Part shown: positions 22,401 to 33,590 of the stretch, piece after piece
Position numbering within the stretch: the first letter of the stretch is position 1
Layout: every line of letters begins with the position of its first letter
Position numbers and translations under genes: made by a program
Notes under the pieces: generated by a model
What the model was told of the DNA's origin: nothing
What the model saw: the letters and a program-made list of their open reading frames with translations, nothing else
Database searches by the model: none
Assembly (NCBI RefSeq): GCF_040712315.1
Contig: NC_134017.1
Coordinates: 4,122,001-4,186,000, forward strand
Length of the DNA: 64,000 nucleotides
Direction: 5' to 3'
From: Castanea sativa
Taxonomy: Eukaryota; Streptophyta; Magnoliopsida; Fagales; Fagaceae

Positions 22401-22700
22401 TGGATCACATCAGGTTTGGTACAAACACATCAAGGCATAACCAATCACAATGGGTCACATCAAGTTTGGTCCAAACTCATCAAGACAAAATCAATCACAA
22501 TGGGTCACATCAGGTTTTGTCCAAACACATCAAGACTAAACCAACCACAACACATCACATCAGGTTTGGTCCAAACACATCAAGACAGAACCAATCACAA
22601 TAGTTCACATCAAGTTTGGTCCAAACTCATTAGGGAAAAATCAATCACAATGGGTCACATCAAGTTTGGTCCAAACACATCAGGACTGAACCATAGGCAC
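22401..22700. repeat. 50-bp tandem array, 6 copies
   Basis: TGGGTCACATCA(G/A)GTTTGGT and its variants begin at exactly 22401, 22451, 22501, 22551, 22601 and 22651. Because 50 is not a multiple of three, the array is read in all three frames in turn; it explains the apparent ORFs of 67 and 234 codons. Confidence 0.95.
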
Positions 22701-22729
22701 AACATGTCATATGATTCCTCAAAATCTGC

Positions 22730-23110
22730 TCTTCACTTTTTTTTCATCTCTCTTTTTCTTCTTCTTTTTCCTTCTTATGTTATCTTCTCATCATTTTTCC
22801 TCTTCTTTTCTTTTTTCTTTCTCTCCTCTCTTTTTTTAATCTCTCATTCTCATATTCTCATCATATCTTTTTCTCTTCTCACCTTTTTCTTTCTTTTTTT
22901 TTTCCTTTTCTTTTATCTTCATTTTCATCCTCTCTTTTTCTTTTCTCACTTTCCAAGTCCTCATTTTCTATTTGAATCTTCATCTTTCATTCATTTTTTT
23001 TCTTTTTCTTTTTTTCAACATCTCACAATTTTTTTCTTTATTTTCAACATCTCACTTTTTTTTTTTTTCATTTCCTTTCCCATTTTTTTTGGACTTCTAA
23101 AAATTGTATT
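22730..23110. repeat. Long polypyrimidine tract
   Basis: About 380 bases almost wholly T and C on the plus strand, adjacent to the 50-bp array. It creates a Phe/Ser/Leu-rich open frame that is not a gene. Confidence 0.9.
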
Positions 23111-23119
23111 TTCCCTTTA

Positions 23120-24950
23120 GAGCATTAGAAAAGAAGAGTTGATTAGGCCATGGGTTCATTGTATTCTCTTCTTTTCATGGGAGCACATATTTACTCAACA
23201 CATCATTTATTCACTTCATTGTTAATATTATGCACCTTTCACCTTTGGATGACCATCAACTCCCTAGAATTCCTAACACCTTTAGATGAAGATCAAAGGT
23301 AGTTGAAAGAGACACTAGACCAATGAAGTTTCAAACATTACTAGAGTTTTGAGATAGTAAAGCACAACATGATTTGAATACAAAGACGACCTTGAAGAAA
23401 ATTTGGAGAAATTGAAGGAATGAGGTAAAATACAAAAAAAAAAAAGAAAAAAAAATTTTGAATACAAAGAAGACCTTAAAGAAATTGAAGAAATGACTTT
23501 GCATATCAATGCATATTCTCTTTGAACTAGTTTTGCATGAATTATCTACCATCTTCATTGATTAGTCCAAATATGAATTTAAAATTCTATCACCTCTGGT
23601 CAACTTGATCATTATCCTTGTTTTAACATGCACACCCCACTTCTCTCATTTATCTCTTCTTGCATTCTCCTAAATCAACTCATCTCTCATGTATGGTCAC
23701 TTTTCTCCTCATCATGGTTGCTTTAGCTTGGAGCTTCCCTTGTAAGTTCATTCCTATTCATGATTTGCCCCTAGCTTGGAGTGAGTTCATCATTTTCCTT
23801 GTTGCTCTTCTTCACTTCTTTTCAAGGTACCCTAACTTTTGCCTAGGCTGACCTTTTAGGTTTTCAACCTAGTGTGCCTTTCTTCTTTCTTTTCTTTCTT
23901 TTTTTTCTTTTCACAACTAAGGCTAGGCTTTCTAAAATTTGTAAGGCTAAACAATCTCAATTGATTAGAGAGGACTTGTTTATGGACTGTAATGAGGCAT
24001 GGATTCTAATGCTTAAGAAAGAAAGGGTATTTGAGGCTCAAATTCAAATTTATTCTCAGGGTATCCTAATTGCTAAGGATTATTACTCATCTCATGCTTG
24101 CACCATTCTCCTCCTCTTCATTTAATCTTTCCTTGTCCCTTTTGATTCTCATTTTCATTTTCATTTTCATTTTGGTTGATCCTTTCCAATATTAGAGTTT
24201 GCCCCTCGTGTTGAGGGCAACCCTTTTGAATCATCATCTCTTAATAATGTGCCCTTAGTGTAGGGGGTAATCCATTGACATGAGTATAAAGAAGGAATTC
24301 ATCTAGGCTGGTTAGCAAGTGGAAATAATATCTTATTGTAAAAAAGGGTATTAGAAAAATGGCCTCTCATCCTTTCAACCATGATTACTTAGCCTTTCCA
24401 AACCTAGGTTGGCCTCTTCATCTCACCAAGTTCTCATCATTGTAATTTCATCCATGCAAAAGGACAAGTCATTCCTTTAATTGATCTTCTTATCTTTGTC
24501 TCACCCATGACTTGTGTTTTAAAAAGTCTCTCATCACTCATCCTTCTTGTCCTTTCATACTCTCTCACTTGATCGAAGTCTTTTTTTCTCTCTCTTTCAC
24601 CTTCTTTCTCACTTTCATGCTTGCTTTATATGATTGAATGAACTAAGACAATCTCATCTTTTGATTCCTTATTTGGATTAACTAATGTTTTTTAGGTTTA
24701 AGGATTCATTCATTTCAAAACTAGCAAAAGAGATCACATGATACACGTCATATTTGAATCACCATCTTTATTGAAAGTGAAATAACATTGATTTGAGAAT
24801 TTAAAGGAACATGACTCAATAACACAACAAGGGAAATACTCAGCAACACAACATTGAGAAAGACTCAAATAGACTCGACAAATTGGAGACATGACAATTC
24901 TAAAAGACTCAACAAAATTGAAATGGCTCATCCTTTAGCAAAGGTGTTCA
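23120..24950. other. Non-coding stretch, no gene recognised
   Basis: Short AT-rich ORFs only, with further T/C-rich patches near 22200-22350 and 23880-23910. It lies downstream, on the minus strand, of the gypsy gag at 24960-25800. It may be that element's untranslated or decayed interior, but I see no pol motif. Confidence 0.4.
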
Positions 24951-24959
24951 CATGGATCA

Positions 24960-25800
24960 AATCTCTTAAGCACATCCCTTTATTCATTCTTGTTTGTTTC
25001 TCACTTGCCCATTTCTTGAGGTTGTGGCTTGGCAATCACCCCTTGATCTATCAAATCTTGAACATCATGCTTCAACCTTAGGCAACTATTTGTCTTGTGT
25101 CTTATCCTTTGATGGAATGCACAATGGTCATTTCTATTCCAATTTGGTAGGATTGGATTTGGAAGAGGAGTGGGATTAAATCGCTCGAGGTGCCCCCCCT
25201 TAGCCAAGACTACTAGTACTTTTGATAAAGGCATTTGAAGATCATTGAACACCCTCTTTTGTGGTCGAAAAACATTCACGTTGTTGAGAGCACCACCCTT
25301 TTCTCTTTCATTGAACACTTTCTTAGCTTGAAACTTGGCTTCACTTAGGTCTAACCGCCCAATATTAATGTCATCTTCAATTCTCATACCACAATCACAT
25401 AACTCCGCAAAGGAATTGATAGGCAATGACAGAAACCTATTATTGTATGCTGGAAGCAAGTTCTTAATGACCATGTTAATCTGATCCTTTTTATTGGGCC
25501 TATTAACTATCCTTGAAATTTTGTTCTTCTACCTCAACATATACTTAGAAAATGTCTCATTGAACCCTTGCTTAGTAGTCTCCAAGTCTCTTAAAGTCAC
25601 ATCAATCACGGTATTAAAGATAAATTGGTCCACAAACAAATCCACTAGCTCATTCCCCACCTTAGTCTTGCTTGGATCCAAGTTGTGGTACCATCTCGAG
25701 GCATTTCCCGTAAGAGACATAGGGAAGGTACACAAAGCTTGCTTTTCATCCCATCCGTTCATTCCAACCAAGCTCACATATTGGCGAATGTTAAGGACAT
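24960..25800 (-). pseudogene. Ty3/gypsy gag fragment
   Basis: Two minus-strand blocks in one broken frame. The first, 25777-25529, carries the retrotransposon gag motif (CTFPMSLTGNASRWYHNLDP, then VDLFVDQF and LRDLETTKQGFNETF). After one in-frame stop near 25525 the second, 25474-25001, continues NLLPAYNN, SFAELCDCG and a zinc-knuckle-like HCAFHQRIRHKTNSC followed by LKHDVQDLIDQGVI. The gag start is cut off near 25800, where LTR-like DNA begins. No protease or RT follows. Confidence 0.85.
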
Positions 25801-25802
25801 AT

Positions 25803-26639
25803 TATATTTAATTGGCTAATCATTTGACAAAATGCACTTGACTTGTAATTGGATAGATCTAGGATGAGTTTAGTACTTCAAGAAACAAGAGTTCAAGTCA
25901 AGTATTAAAGCCATGAAGATTGGACCAAGAAACAAGTGAAGAAAAGTTGTTCATTAAAGCTCGACAAATACCTTGACAGAAACAGTATCTATCGAGATTT
26001 AAGAACGAAGCTCAACAGAAGCTGAATTTGTTGAGATCTACAAAATCAGAATTTTCAGATTTGATTTTTGGCCCTAGTTGGCATGTATGTGTAGGGTTTC
26101 TTTTCTCATAATCCTAGACATATATAAGGCTTATTTTAAAGACCGTTATACATAGGGAACACACGCAAAAAGTGACCTAGTGCCTTATTCTCTCTACAAG
26201 AAGTTACTACGTCTTTTGCACCTTAAGATTTTGTAACTAAGTACTTCTTGATTTTCATTATTGATGAAGTGAAGAACTTTGTAGCCAAAAATATCTTCAA
26301 GTTGCTGGAGTTAGTCAGGTATTGGGATCCGTGCAAAAGGGTGACGTTCATATATTGAAGAGTTTAGAGGTTCTGAAGTGGTAGAAGATTTCTGCTATAA
26401 CTTCATCTATTGGGATTGTAGAGTCTAGGGACAAAGGTTTTGTACTAGATCTGAAACTTCTCTTTACTATAGTGAATTGTTTTTCGGGAAGGTTTCCCCT
26501 TAGGTTTTTTACTATGAGACTAGTTTGTTTCGTTGGTTTTCCTAGGTCATCATATCTTGTCTTATTTACTATTCCGCTGTGCATGATATTGACATGATAT
26601 TGATTTTTGTTTGTTTTAACAAGGTTTAATCATGACATG
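25803..26639 (+). mobile_element. LTR-like fragment
   Basis: Contains TTGACAAAATGCACTTG, a TATA candidate CATATATAAGG near 26119, TTATTTTAAAG just downstream, and the order of blocks seen on the minus strand in the LTR at 46515-47418. It lies between the broken gag and the truncated 5' LTR of the Tat element. Ends are approximate and no internal region belongs to it. Confidence 0.5.
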
Positions 26640-26992
26640 TATCTAGAAGGAAGATCTGTGTTACACGTGGATGAAACAGGGAAGAAGAAGAAGGGTATAA
26701 GAAGACAAGAAAGGAAAGAAGAGGGGGATCTTTTTTGGGAAGCAAAAAATTGTAATCTTTTGCTTAGAGAAGGAAAGGCTATACAAATTGTCCTCGGCTT
26801 ACGTCCGAGGAGAGTTTTTTGTCACATTCATCTACTACTTGCATAGACTGCGTCAATTCTAACCTGTTTATCAACTTTCCAATATCCCTAACCTAAGTTT
26901 CAAACCCATACTCTACAAATTTTATTGTATAAGGCTCTTTGGGCCTGAGCCCATCACTCGTTTTGGGTCTGGGTACAAATTGTGCTCTTACA
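26640..26992 (+). mobile_element. Truncated 5' LTR of the Tat-type gypsy element
   Basis: 26640-26745 is nearly identical to 37076-37181 at the other end of the element. The LTR ends GCTCTTACA at 26992, directly before a primer-site-like TTGGCGTCGTTTGTGGGAAA. Its left part is missing, replaced by the LTR fragment ending at 26639. A hairpin TCCTCGG(N7)CCGAGGA lies at 26791-26811. Confidence 0.8.
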
Positions 26993-26993
26993 A

Positions 26994-27013
26994 TTGGCGT
27001 CGTTTGTGGGAAA
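26994..27013 (+). other. Primer binding site of the Tat-type element
   Basis: TTGGCGTCGTTTGTGGGAAA follows the LTR end at once. The gypsy element at 62428 has an equivalent TTTGGCGTCGTCTATGGGAA. I cannot name the cognate tRNA with certainty. Confidence 0.6.
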
Positions 27014-27036
27014 TCGAGTGTTGAAGGAATTGGAAC

Positions 27037-28290
27037 ATGATGGCTGGCTTAGGTTCACGTTATACAGAGTCTCAGGGGTCCTAGCGCGAAGATCATTTTG
27101 AGCGTCTCGAGCGTCGGAGGGATCGAGAGGGAAGTGTGCATACACCACAACCTGATGCAAGCCACTCGCATGGTGGGAGCAGGGCCACTCATGAGGATGA
27201 TGCTGAGGCCATGAAAAGGGAGATTGATCACCTCAAGAAAAAGCTACGCCGTGTCAGACAAAGGCGGGCTTCACCTCCGTCTAATCCTTCCTCTAGGGGG
27301 TCACAAGGAAGCAGTTACAGTCTAAGGTCCAGGACTCCCCCTGGCGAAACCTCCTCTTACGAGAAGGATGAGTTTCCAATCGTAAGCATAAGAATTTTCC
27401 TTCCAGGGGCTTGGAGAACGATGCTATGAGCCGAGCGTTGCACCAACTCTCCAAGTCCCCTTTCTTATGCAGGATCGAGAAGGGAAGGCTCCCACGGCGG
27501 TTCACTCAGCCCACTTTCACCATCTATAATGGCAGGACAGACCCAGTCCAACACATGAGCCATTTTAATCAGAGGATGGCAGTACATTCTCAGAACGAAG
27601 CCTTGATGTGCAAAGTCTTTCCCTCTAGCCTGGGACCTGTTGCTATAAGATGGTTTAACGGACTAAAGCCGAGGTATGTCGATTCTTTCAGGGAACTCAC
27701 CAGGGCATTCGCATCTCGATTCATTACATGCAGTAGAGTCCTTCGGCCATTGGACTCATTGTTATCTATGGCCATGAGGGAAGGTGAGACTTTAAAAGCA
27801 TATTCTGACAGGTACTGGGAAATGTTTAACGAAATTGATGGAGATTTTGATGAAGTGGCGATTAACACTTTCAAAGTGGGCCTCCCAATTGATCATAATT
27901 CAAGGAAATCTCTGACCAAAAAGCCCATGCGAAGTGTACGTCGCCTCATGGATCGCATCGACGAGTACAAAAGGGTTGAGGAAGATCAACAACAAGGTAA
28001 GGGTAAGGCGAAGGTTATCCCGCAAGAGAGAAGGGACTTCAGGTTGGACAGGTATCATAACAATAAGCCGAGGAGAGATTTCTCTGGGCAATCTGGTTCA
28101 GCCAATCCTTAAGTAGTTAATATCGTATTCCGAGAACCAGTGCACCAACTGTTGAAGAAAGTCTGTGAGGAACCCTACTTCAAGTGGCCTAGTAAGATGG
28201 CGAGGGACCCTACGAAATGGAATTAGAACCTTTTTTGCCAGTATCATCAGGATGTGGGTCATACCACCTAGAATTGTCAGAACCTTTGGA
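27037..28290 (+). pseudogene. Gypsy gag, decayed
   Basis: Starts at an ATG 24 bp after the primer site, hits an early stop after ~15 codons, reads on through a charged coiled-coil-like stretch (AEAMKREIDHLKKKLRRVRQ), then shifts frame near 27390. The 233-codon block 27411-28112 is the gag core, with FTIYNGRTDPVQHMSHF, VAIRWFNGLKPRYVDSF and GETLKAYSDRYWEMF. After another stop a zinc knuckle CQYHQDVGHTT(stop)NC remains near 28235. The order is that of Tat-lineage gag. Confidence 0.9.
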
Positions 28291-28322
28291 ACCATTTAGA
28301 GTAGCTTGTTAGCGAGGGAAAA

Positions 28323-28877
28323 TTGAAGCAGCACCTGTATCAACCCAATGGACAAGGAAATCGTTCGGGTTCAAATAATCAGAAGAATAACTCATCTCGG
28401 CCGCCCATAGGAATGATTAATGTCATCTTCGCTACATCGGGCAAGACCGGTTCCTGTCCCACAAGGGTGATGGCAGTGTCACATTCCCAAGCCGAGGAGT
28501 CTGGCTTGAGGCCGAAGAGGATTAAAGGGAGTACGCCTATTTTGGGATTCTCCGATGAAGATAAGGTTGGGACTATTCAACCACATGACGATGCCCTAGT
28601 GGTCACATTAAGGATAGAGAATTATGACGTCAAGAGGGTGGTGGTCGATCAAGGTAGCGGTGCGGATATTATGTACCCTGACTTATTCAAGGGGCTTAAG
28701 TTAGGGTTGGAGGATCTCACTCCCTATGACTTGCCGTTGATAAGTTTTGAAGGGAAGGCTGTTATACTAAAGGGACAGATTCGATTGCCTGTACAGTCTG
28801 GCTCGGAAACGGTTGATGTGGATTTCATTGTGGTGGACGCATATTCTCCATACACGGCCATCGTTGCCAGGCCTTGA
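28323..28877 (+). pseudogene. Gypsy aspartic protease region
   Basis: 184 open codons with the protease signature VVVDQGSGADIMYPDLFK. DQGS(S/G)AD in place of plain D(S/T)G is typical of Tat-like plant elements. It is followed by the flap-side block LPLISFEGK and the C-terminal VDFIVVDAYSPYTAIVARP. A stop follows at once; the usual continuation (LHALGAV) is still readable after it. Confidence 0.85.
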
Positions 28878-30169
28878 CTGCATGCTTTGGGGGCTGTCTC
28901 CTCAACTTTACATGTTAAAGTAAAATTTCCCTCGAGTGGATTCATTGAAGAAATTCTTGGTAGTCAATCAGTAGCAAGACAATGCATATCGGCCGTAGTG
29001 CTGCGTCAAGCCAAATCAGAGTCCTTGGCCTCAGCTGTAGAAGACTTATAGCAATTAACAACTCTGGATACGCTCGGTGCGGTGCCAACAGAGGAGGCCA
29101 CGTGTGAAGATTTGGAAAGATTTCTCATAACTGATGACCCTAAAAGGTTCTTTCAAGTTGGGATACGGTTACCACACCAAAAGAAGATGGAATTGGTGAT
29201 ATTTTTGAACAATAATATCGATGTTTTTGCCTAGGATCCCTATGAGGCTCCGGGGGTTGACCCAAGCTTTATTTGCCATAATTTGAATGTCAACCCTACC
29301 GTTGTTCCTAGGAGGCAACCACCTCGGTGTTCTTCGAAAGAGCATTCCGAGGCCGTCAAGGAAGAGGTGCTCAAGCTCAAAAGTTCTGGGGCTATTAAAG
29401 AAGTTTTCTACCTAGAATAGTTGGCGCACGCAGTCGTAGTAAAAAAGAAGAGCGAAAAGTGGAGAGTATGTGTGGACTTCACAAATCTGAACAAAGCCTG
29501 CCCAAAAGACTCGTTCCCGATGCCTCACATCGATCAGCTAGTGGATGCTACGGTCGGGCATCCTTGGATGAGTTTTTTAGATGCCTTCCAGGGTTATCAC
29601 CAAATACTATTGGCGTTGGGTGATCAGGAGAAGACTGCCTTCATTACCCCTACGAGGAATTATCACTATAAAGTGATGCCATTCGGTTTGAAAAATGCAG
29701 GGGCTACTTACCAAAGGATGATGACCAGGATGTTCAAATCGCAGTTTGGGAAGACCATAGAGATATATGTGGATGATATGGTAGCGAAGAGTAAGACAAT
29801 ACCTATGCATGTGAAAGATTTGGACGACACCTTTCAAACACTTAGAAAGTACAAGCTACGCCTTAACGTCTCAAAGTGTTCTTTTGGGGGGGCTCCGAAA
29901 AATTCTTAGGCTACATGGTGACTCATAGAGGAATAGTGGTAAATCTGACACGGGTCAGAGCCATTCAGCGCTTGTAACCACCTCAGAATCCAAAGGAAGT
30001 TCAGAAATTGACCGGGATGACTGCTGCTCTCAGCAGATTTATCTCTCGGTCCACTGATAGGAGTAGACCTTTTTTCCAACTGATAAATAAATGGAAAGGA
30101 TTCCAATGGTCCGAGGAGTGTGCTTTAGCTTTTCAGCAACTTAAGGAATATCTTTCCTAGCCACCCATC
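28878..30169 (+). pseudogene. Gypsy reverse transcriptase, decayed
   Basis: Readable in fragments. The 162-codon open part, 29421-29909, has KWRVCVDFTNLNKACPKD, FLDAFQGYHQI, KTAFITPTRNYHYKVMPFGL, KNAGATYQRMM and the catalytic YVDDMVAKSK. A frameshift at the G run near 29886-29892 breaks the frame before the palm/thumb part (FLGYMVT...). In-frame stops also occur upstream near 29050, 29234 and 29418. Not functional. Confidence 0.92.
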
Positions 30170-30570
30170 ATGTTTCGACCGGAGGTCGATGAAATCCTGT
30201 TTGCATACCTAGCTGTAGCTATCCATGCAGTCAGCCTAGTTCTGATAAGGGACAACGGTGGGGTACAAAGACCGGTTTATTTCATCAGCAAATCTTTGAA
30301 TGAAGCCGAGGTGCGTTATTTACCTTTAGAGAAGGCAATTCTTGCCGTAATTCATGCTACATGAAAGCTTCCTCACTACTTCCAATCCCACACCGTCGTG
30401 ATTTTGACCCAACTGCCTCTCAAGTCAGTATTGCGAAGTGCTAACTACTCGGGGAGGGTAGCCAAGTGGGGAACTATTCTGGGAGCTTTCGATATTAAAT
30501 ATATGCTGCGCACCTCGGTGAAGGGCCAGGTTCTCATTGATTTGGTGGTAGAATTTGTCGAACCATTGTT
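30170..30570 (+). pseudogene. Gypsy RNase H domain (first)
   Basis: Encodes LFAYLAVAIHAVSLVLIRDN, PVYFISKSLNEAEVRYLPLEK and, after a stop replacing a Trp-like codon near 30361, the C-terminal KWGTILGAFDIKY. This is the RT-associated RNase H of Ty3/gypsy elements. It is followed by a second RNase H domain. Confidence 0.85.
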
Positions 30571-30639
30571 AGAAGAAACTGCGAAGGAATCGCACATGAA
30601 TGAAAAATCAATTGGCATAATCACAAGCAAAGGGCCTCC

Positions 30640-31030
30640 GATTCGGAAAATGTATGTTGATGGGGCAGCAAACCAGAGGGGATCTGGCGTTAAACTTGTT
30701 TTAGTATCCCTTGAGGGAATTACCTTTGAGAAATCATTGAGATTAGCATTCTCGGCCACTAATAACGAGGCTGAATACGAAGTTGTCTTAGTTGGTATGG
30801 ATATGGTACGGAGAATTGAGTGAAAGGCAGTTCATATGTTCTCAGATTCTCAATTAGTTATGGGCCAAGTGACGGGGATCGTGGAGGCCAGGGATCCAAG
30901 AATGCAAGAGTACCTGACCCAGGTCAAATGTTTACAATCCGAGTTTGATTCTTTCATCCTTTCGCATGTTTCCAGAAGTGGAAACACGCATGCGGACTCG
31001 TTGGCCACTTTGGCGACGTCCTCGGCCTAG
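30640..31030 (+). pseudogene. Second (archaeal-type) RNase H domain
   Basis: Carries KMYVDGAANQRGSGVKLVL (catalytic Asp), ATNNEAEYEVVLVGMDM (Glu), MFSDSQLVMGQV (Asp) and RSGNTHADSLATLA (His/Asp). One stop lies between the second and third blocks near 30822. A second RNase H after the ordinary one marks the Tat lineage (Ogre/Retand relatives). Confidence 0.88.
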
Positions 31031-31099
31031 TATTTGCCTAGGATTATCCTCGTCGAAGACTTGTTGAAACCAACTTTAACTACCACAGGTGCCGCCCAT

Positions 31100-32338
31100 A
31101 TTCATTTGATAAGGCTCAGACTTAGTTGGATGGACCCTGTGGTTTCTTTTCTAAAAATCAATATTCTGCCCGAGAAGAAGTTTGAAGCAGATAAAATTCG
31201 TCGAAAGACGCCTCGATTCTGGTTGTCCGAGGATCAAAAGTTGTATAAACGCTCATTTTCCGGACCATACCTGCTATGTGTACATCCTGAAGCGACGGAG
31301 GCACTTTTGGAAGAATTGCACGAGGGAATTTGTGGAAGCCATACTGGGGGGGAGATCCTTAGCCTATAGAGTTCTGACTCAGGGATATTGGTGGTCCAAT
31401 ATGCAGAGAGAGGCTTAGGACTACGCAAGAAAATGTGACCAATGCCAAAGATTTGCTCCCAATATTCATCAGCTTGGTGGAGTCCTTAATCCTTTGTCTA
31501 GTCCTTGACCATTCACTTAATGGGGACTGGATATAGTTGGACCTTTTTCGAGGGCTGTAGGAAACAAAAGGTGGCTACTCGTGGGAACTAATTACTTCAC
31601 CAAGTGGGTCGAAGCTGAGCCCCTATCAAATATTAGGGATGTGGACTCCAAGAAATTTATCTGGAAGAACATTATCACTAGATTTAGGGTACCTCATACA
31701 CTTATTTCAAATAATGGCGTGCAATTTGATAGTAGAGCTTTCAGGAAATACTGTAATGACTTGGGTATCACAAATAGATATTCCACTCCAGCTTATCCTC
31801 AGGGAAATGGGCAGGTCGAGGCCGTTAACAAAGTTATAGTTAGTAAACTTAAGAAGAGGCTGGATGACGCAAAGGGTAGATGGGTGGAGGAATTGCCACA
31901 CGTTTTGTGGACGTATCGGACTACGCCGCGAAGATCCACGGGAGAAACACCCTTCTCTATGACCTACGAGGTCGAGACAGTAATACCTTTGGAATCTATG
32001 TTTCCCACATTAAGGACGAGTTCTTTCAGCCCGAAAAATAATGATGGCCTCTTGGAAAGAAGCCTGGATCTGGTTAAGGAATGGCGAGAGGCCGCCATGG
32101 TCCAAATGGCTTATTATCAGCAGAAGCTTAAACGAGGATATGATACTCATGTGAAGCTGAAGCCACTAGCGCCTGGGGATTTGGTGTTGAGGAAAGTCAT
32201 GGGTACTGCCAAAAATCCAGCATGGGGAAAGCTAGTACCAAATTGGGAAGGACCATATTGGATCATCTCTGTAGCGGGCATAGGGTCATATCGCTTAGTT
32301 GATCTAGATGAAAAATTGTACAACGCCCTTGGAATGTA
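31100..32338 (+). pseudogene. Gypsy integrase, nearly complete but broken
   Basis: The zinc domain is split by a frameshift and stops (GICGSHTGG, then CDQCQRF near 31440). The core contains GLDIVGPF (first catalytic Asp), LISNNGVQFDS and PQGNGQVEAVNK (catalytic Glu). The second block usually reads SDNG, so the second Asp is Asn here. The C-terminal part (YDTHVKLKPLAPGDLVLRKV, NWEGPYWI) is intact to a stop at 32336-32338. The 252-codon frame from 31581 is the longest plus-strand ORF in the window. Confidence 0.92.
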
Positions 32339-32428
32339 AACAACCTACGATGGTATTATTATTAATAAAAAGCATTTTTGTCATTCGTTATTCAAATTAT
32401 CATTATATAGTTTGATTTACTTATTTTT

Positions 32429-33183
32429 AAATATCAAACAGAAACTTGGTCATGCATGGTCCTCGGACCACATACCTCGTGAAAATTGATATCTTATTGA
32501 TTGTTAAATAGAACCTTAGTTATGTCAGGTCTGTAGACCTTCTACTTTGGGGAAATTAACATTTCAATTCACTATTTTTAAATATCAAACAGAAACTTGG
32601 TCATGCATGGTCCTTGGACCACATACCTCGTGGAAATTGATATCTTATTGATTGTTAAACAGAACCTTAGTTATGTCGGGTCCTTAGACCTTCTACTTTG
32701 GGAAAATTAACATTTCAATTCACTATTCTTAAATATCAAACAGAAACTTGGTCATGCATGGTCCTCGGACCACATACCTCGTGGAAATTGATATCTTATT
32801 GATTGTTAAACAGAACCTTAGTTATGTCAGGTCCTCGGACCTTCTACTTTGGGAAAATTAACATTTCAGTTCACTACTGCTAAGTGTCAAACAGAAACTT
32901 GGTCATGCATGGTCCTTGGACCATATACCTCGTGGAAATCGATATCTTATTGATTGTTAAACAGAACCTTAGTTATGTCAAGTCCTTGGACCTTCTACTT
33001 TGGGAAAATTAACATTTTAGTTCGCTTCTACTAAGTGTCAAACAGAAACTTGGTCATGCATGGTCCTTGGACCACATACCTTATGAAAATTGATATCATA
33101 TTGACTGTTTAACGGAACCTTAGTTATGTCAGGTCCTCGAACCCTCTACTTTGGAAAAATTAGCAGAACCCATACCATATGAG
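32429..33183. repeat. 151-bp tandem array, 5 copies, in the retrotransposon
   Basis: Units start at 32429, 32580, 32731, 32882 and 33033 with exactly 151-bp spacing. Each has AAACAGAAACTTGGTCATGC, then the palindrome TGGTCCTCGGACCA (or a one-base variant), then CAGAACCTTAGTTATGTC and AGGTCCTCGGACCT-like palindromes. It lies between the integrase stop and the antisense frame. Confidence 0.95.
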
Positions 33184-33590
33184 TGTTGATGCGTTGATGA
33201 GCCACAGCAAGTTTGATGGATTGCTTTATGCCCCAAACTGAATCCTAAATTAAATTTTAGATTGTGTATTACTGTATTACATATATTATGGTCTTGAGGC
33301 ATGATTTACAAGTATATGCTAAGTGTATGTACTTTTGTTTGAAGTTACGGCTAATCAAATGTTGTAAAGACTTTACTATGTATTAGGAGGTGGAGTTAAT
33401 TGTTCCATTCATTCAATTTTGCGCTAAAGAGAAGCGAATTAGTATTTTTGTACTAAAGCTTGGAAGTCATATGAAGATCAAACCATTCAAGTTTCTCATT
33501 AATTTCTTTTAAGATGTACACTCAAAACAAAAGCCCTAATATAAAAATTGTTACATCAGAAAGGGAAAAGGGGGTCCTAAGTGGCCTGAG
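33184..33590. other. Non-coding interior of the retrotransposon
   Basis: No ORF or repeat supported. It separates the 151-bp array from the 3' end of the antisense gene. Confidence 0.5.

Noticed and set aside
22401..22700. CRISPR-like spaced repeat
   Set aside because: The copies are head-to-tail without unique spacers, in a plant nuclear context; an ordinary minisatellite.
22416..23120. 234-codon plus-strand ORF
   Set aside because: It is made of a 50-bp tandem array read in rotating frames and a Phe/Ser/Leu-rich polypyrimidine tract; no domain.
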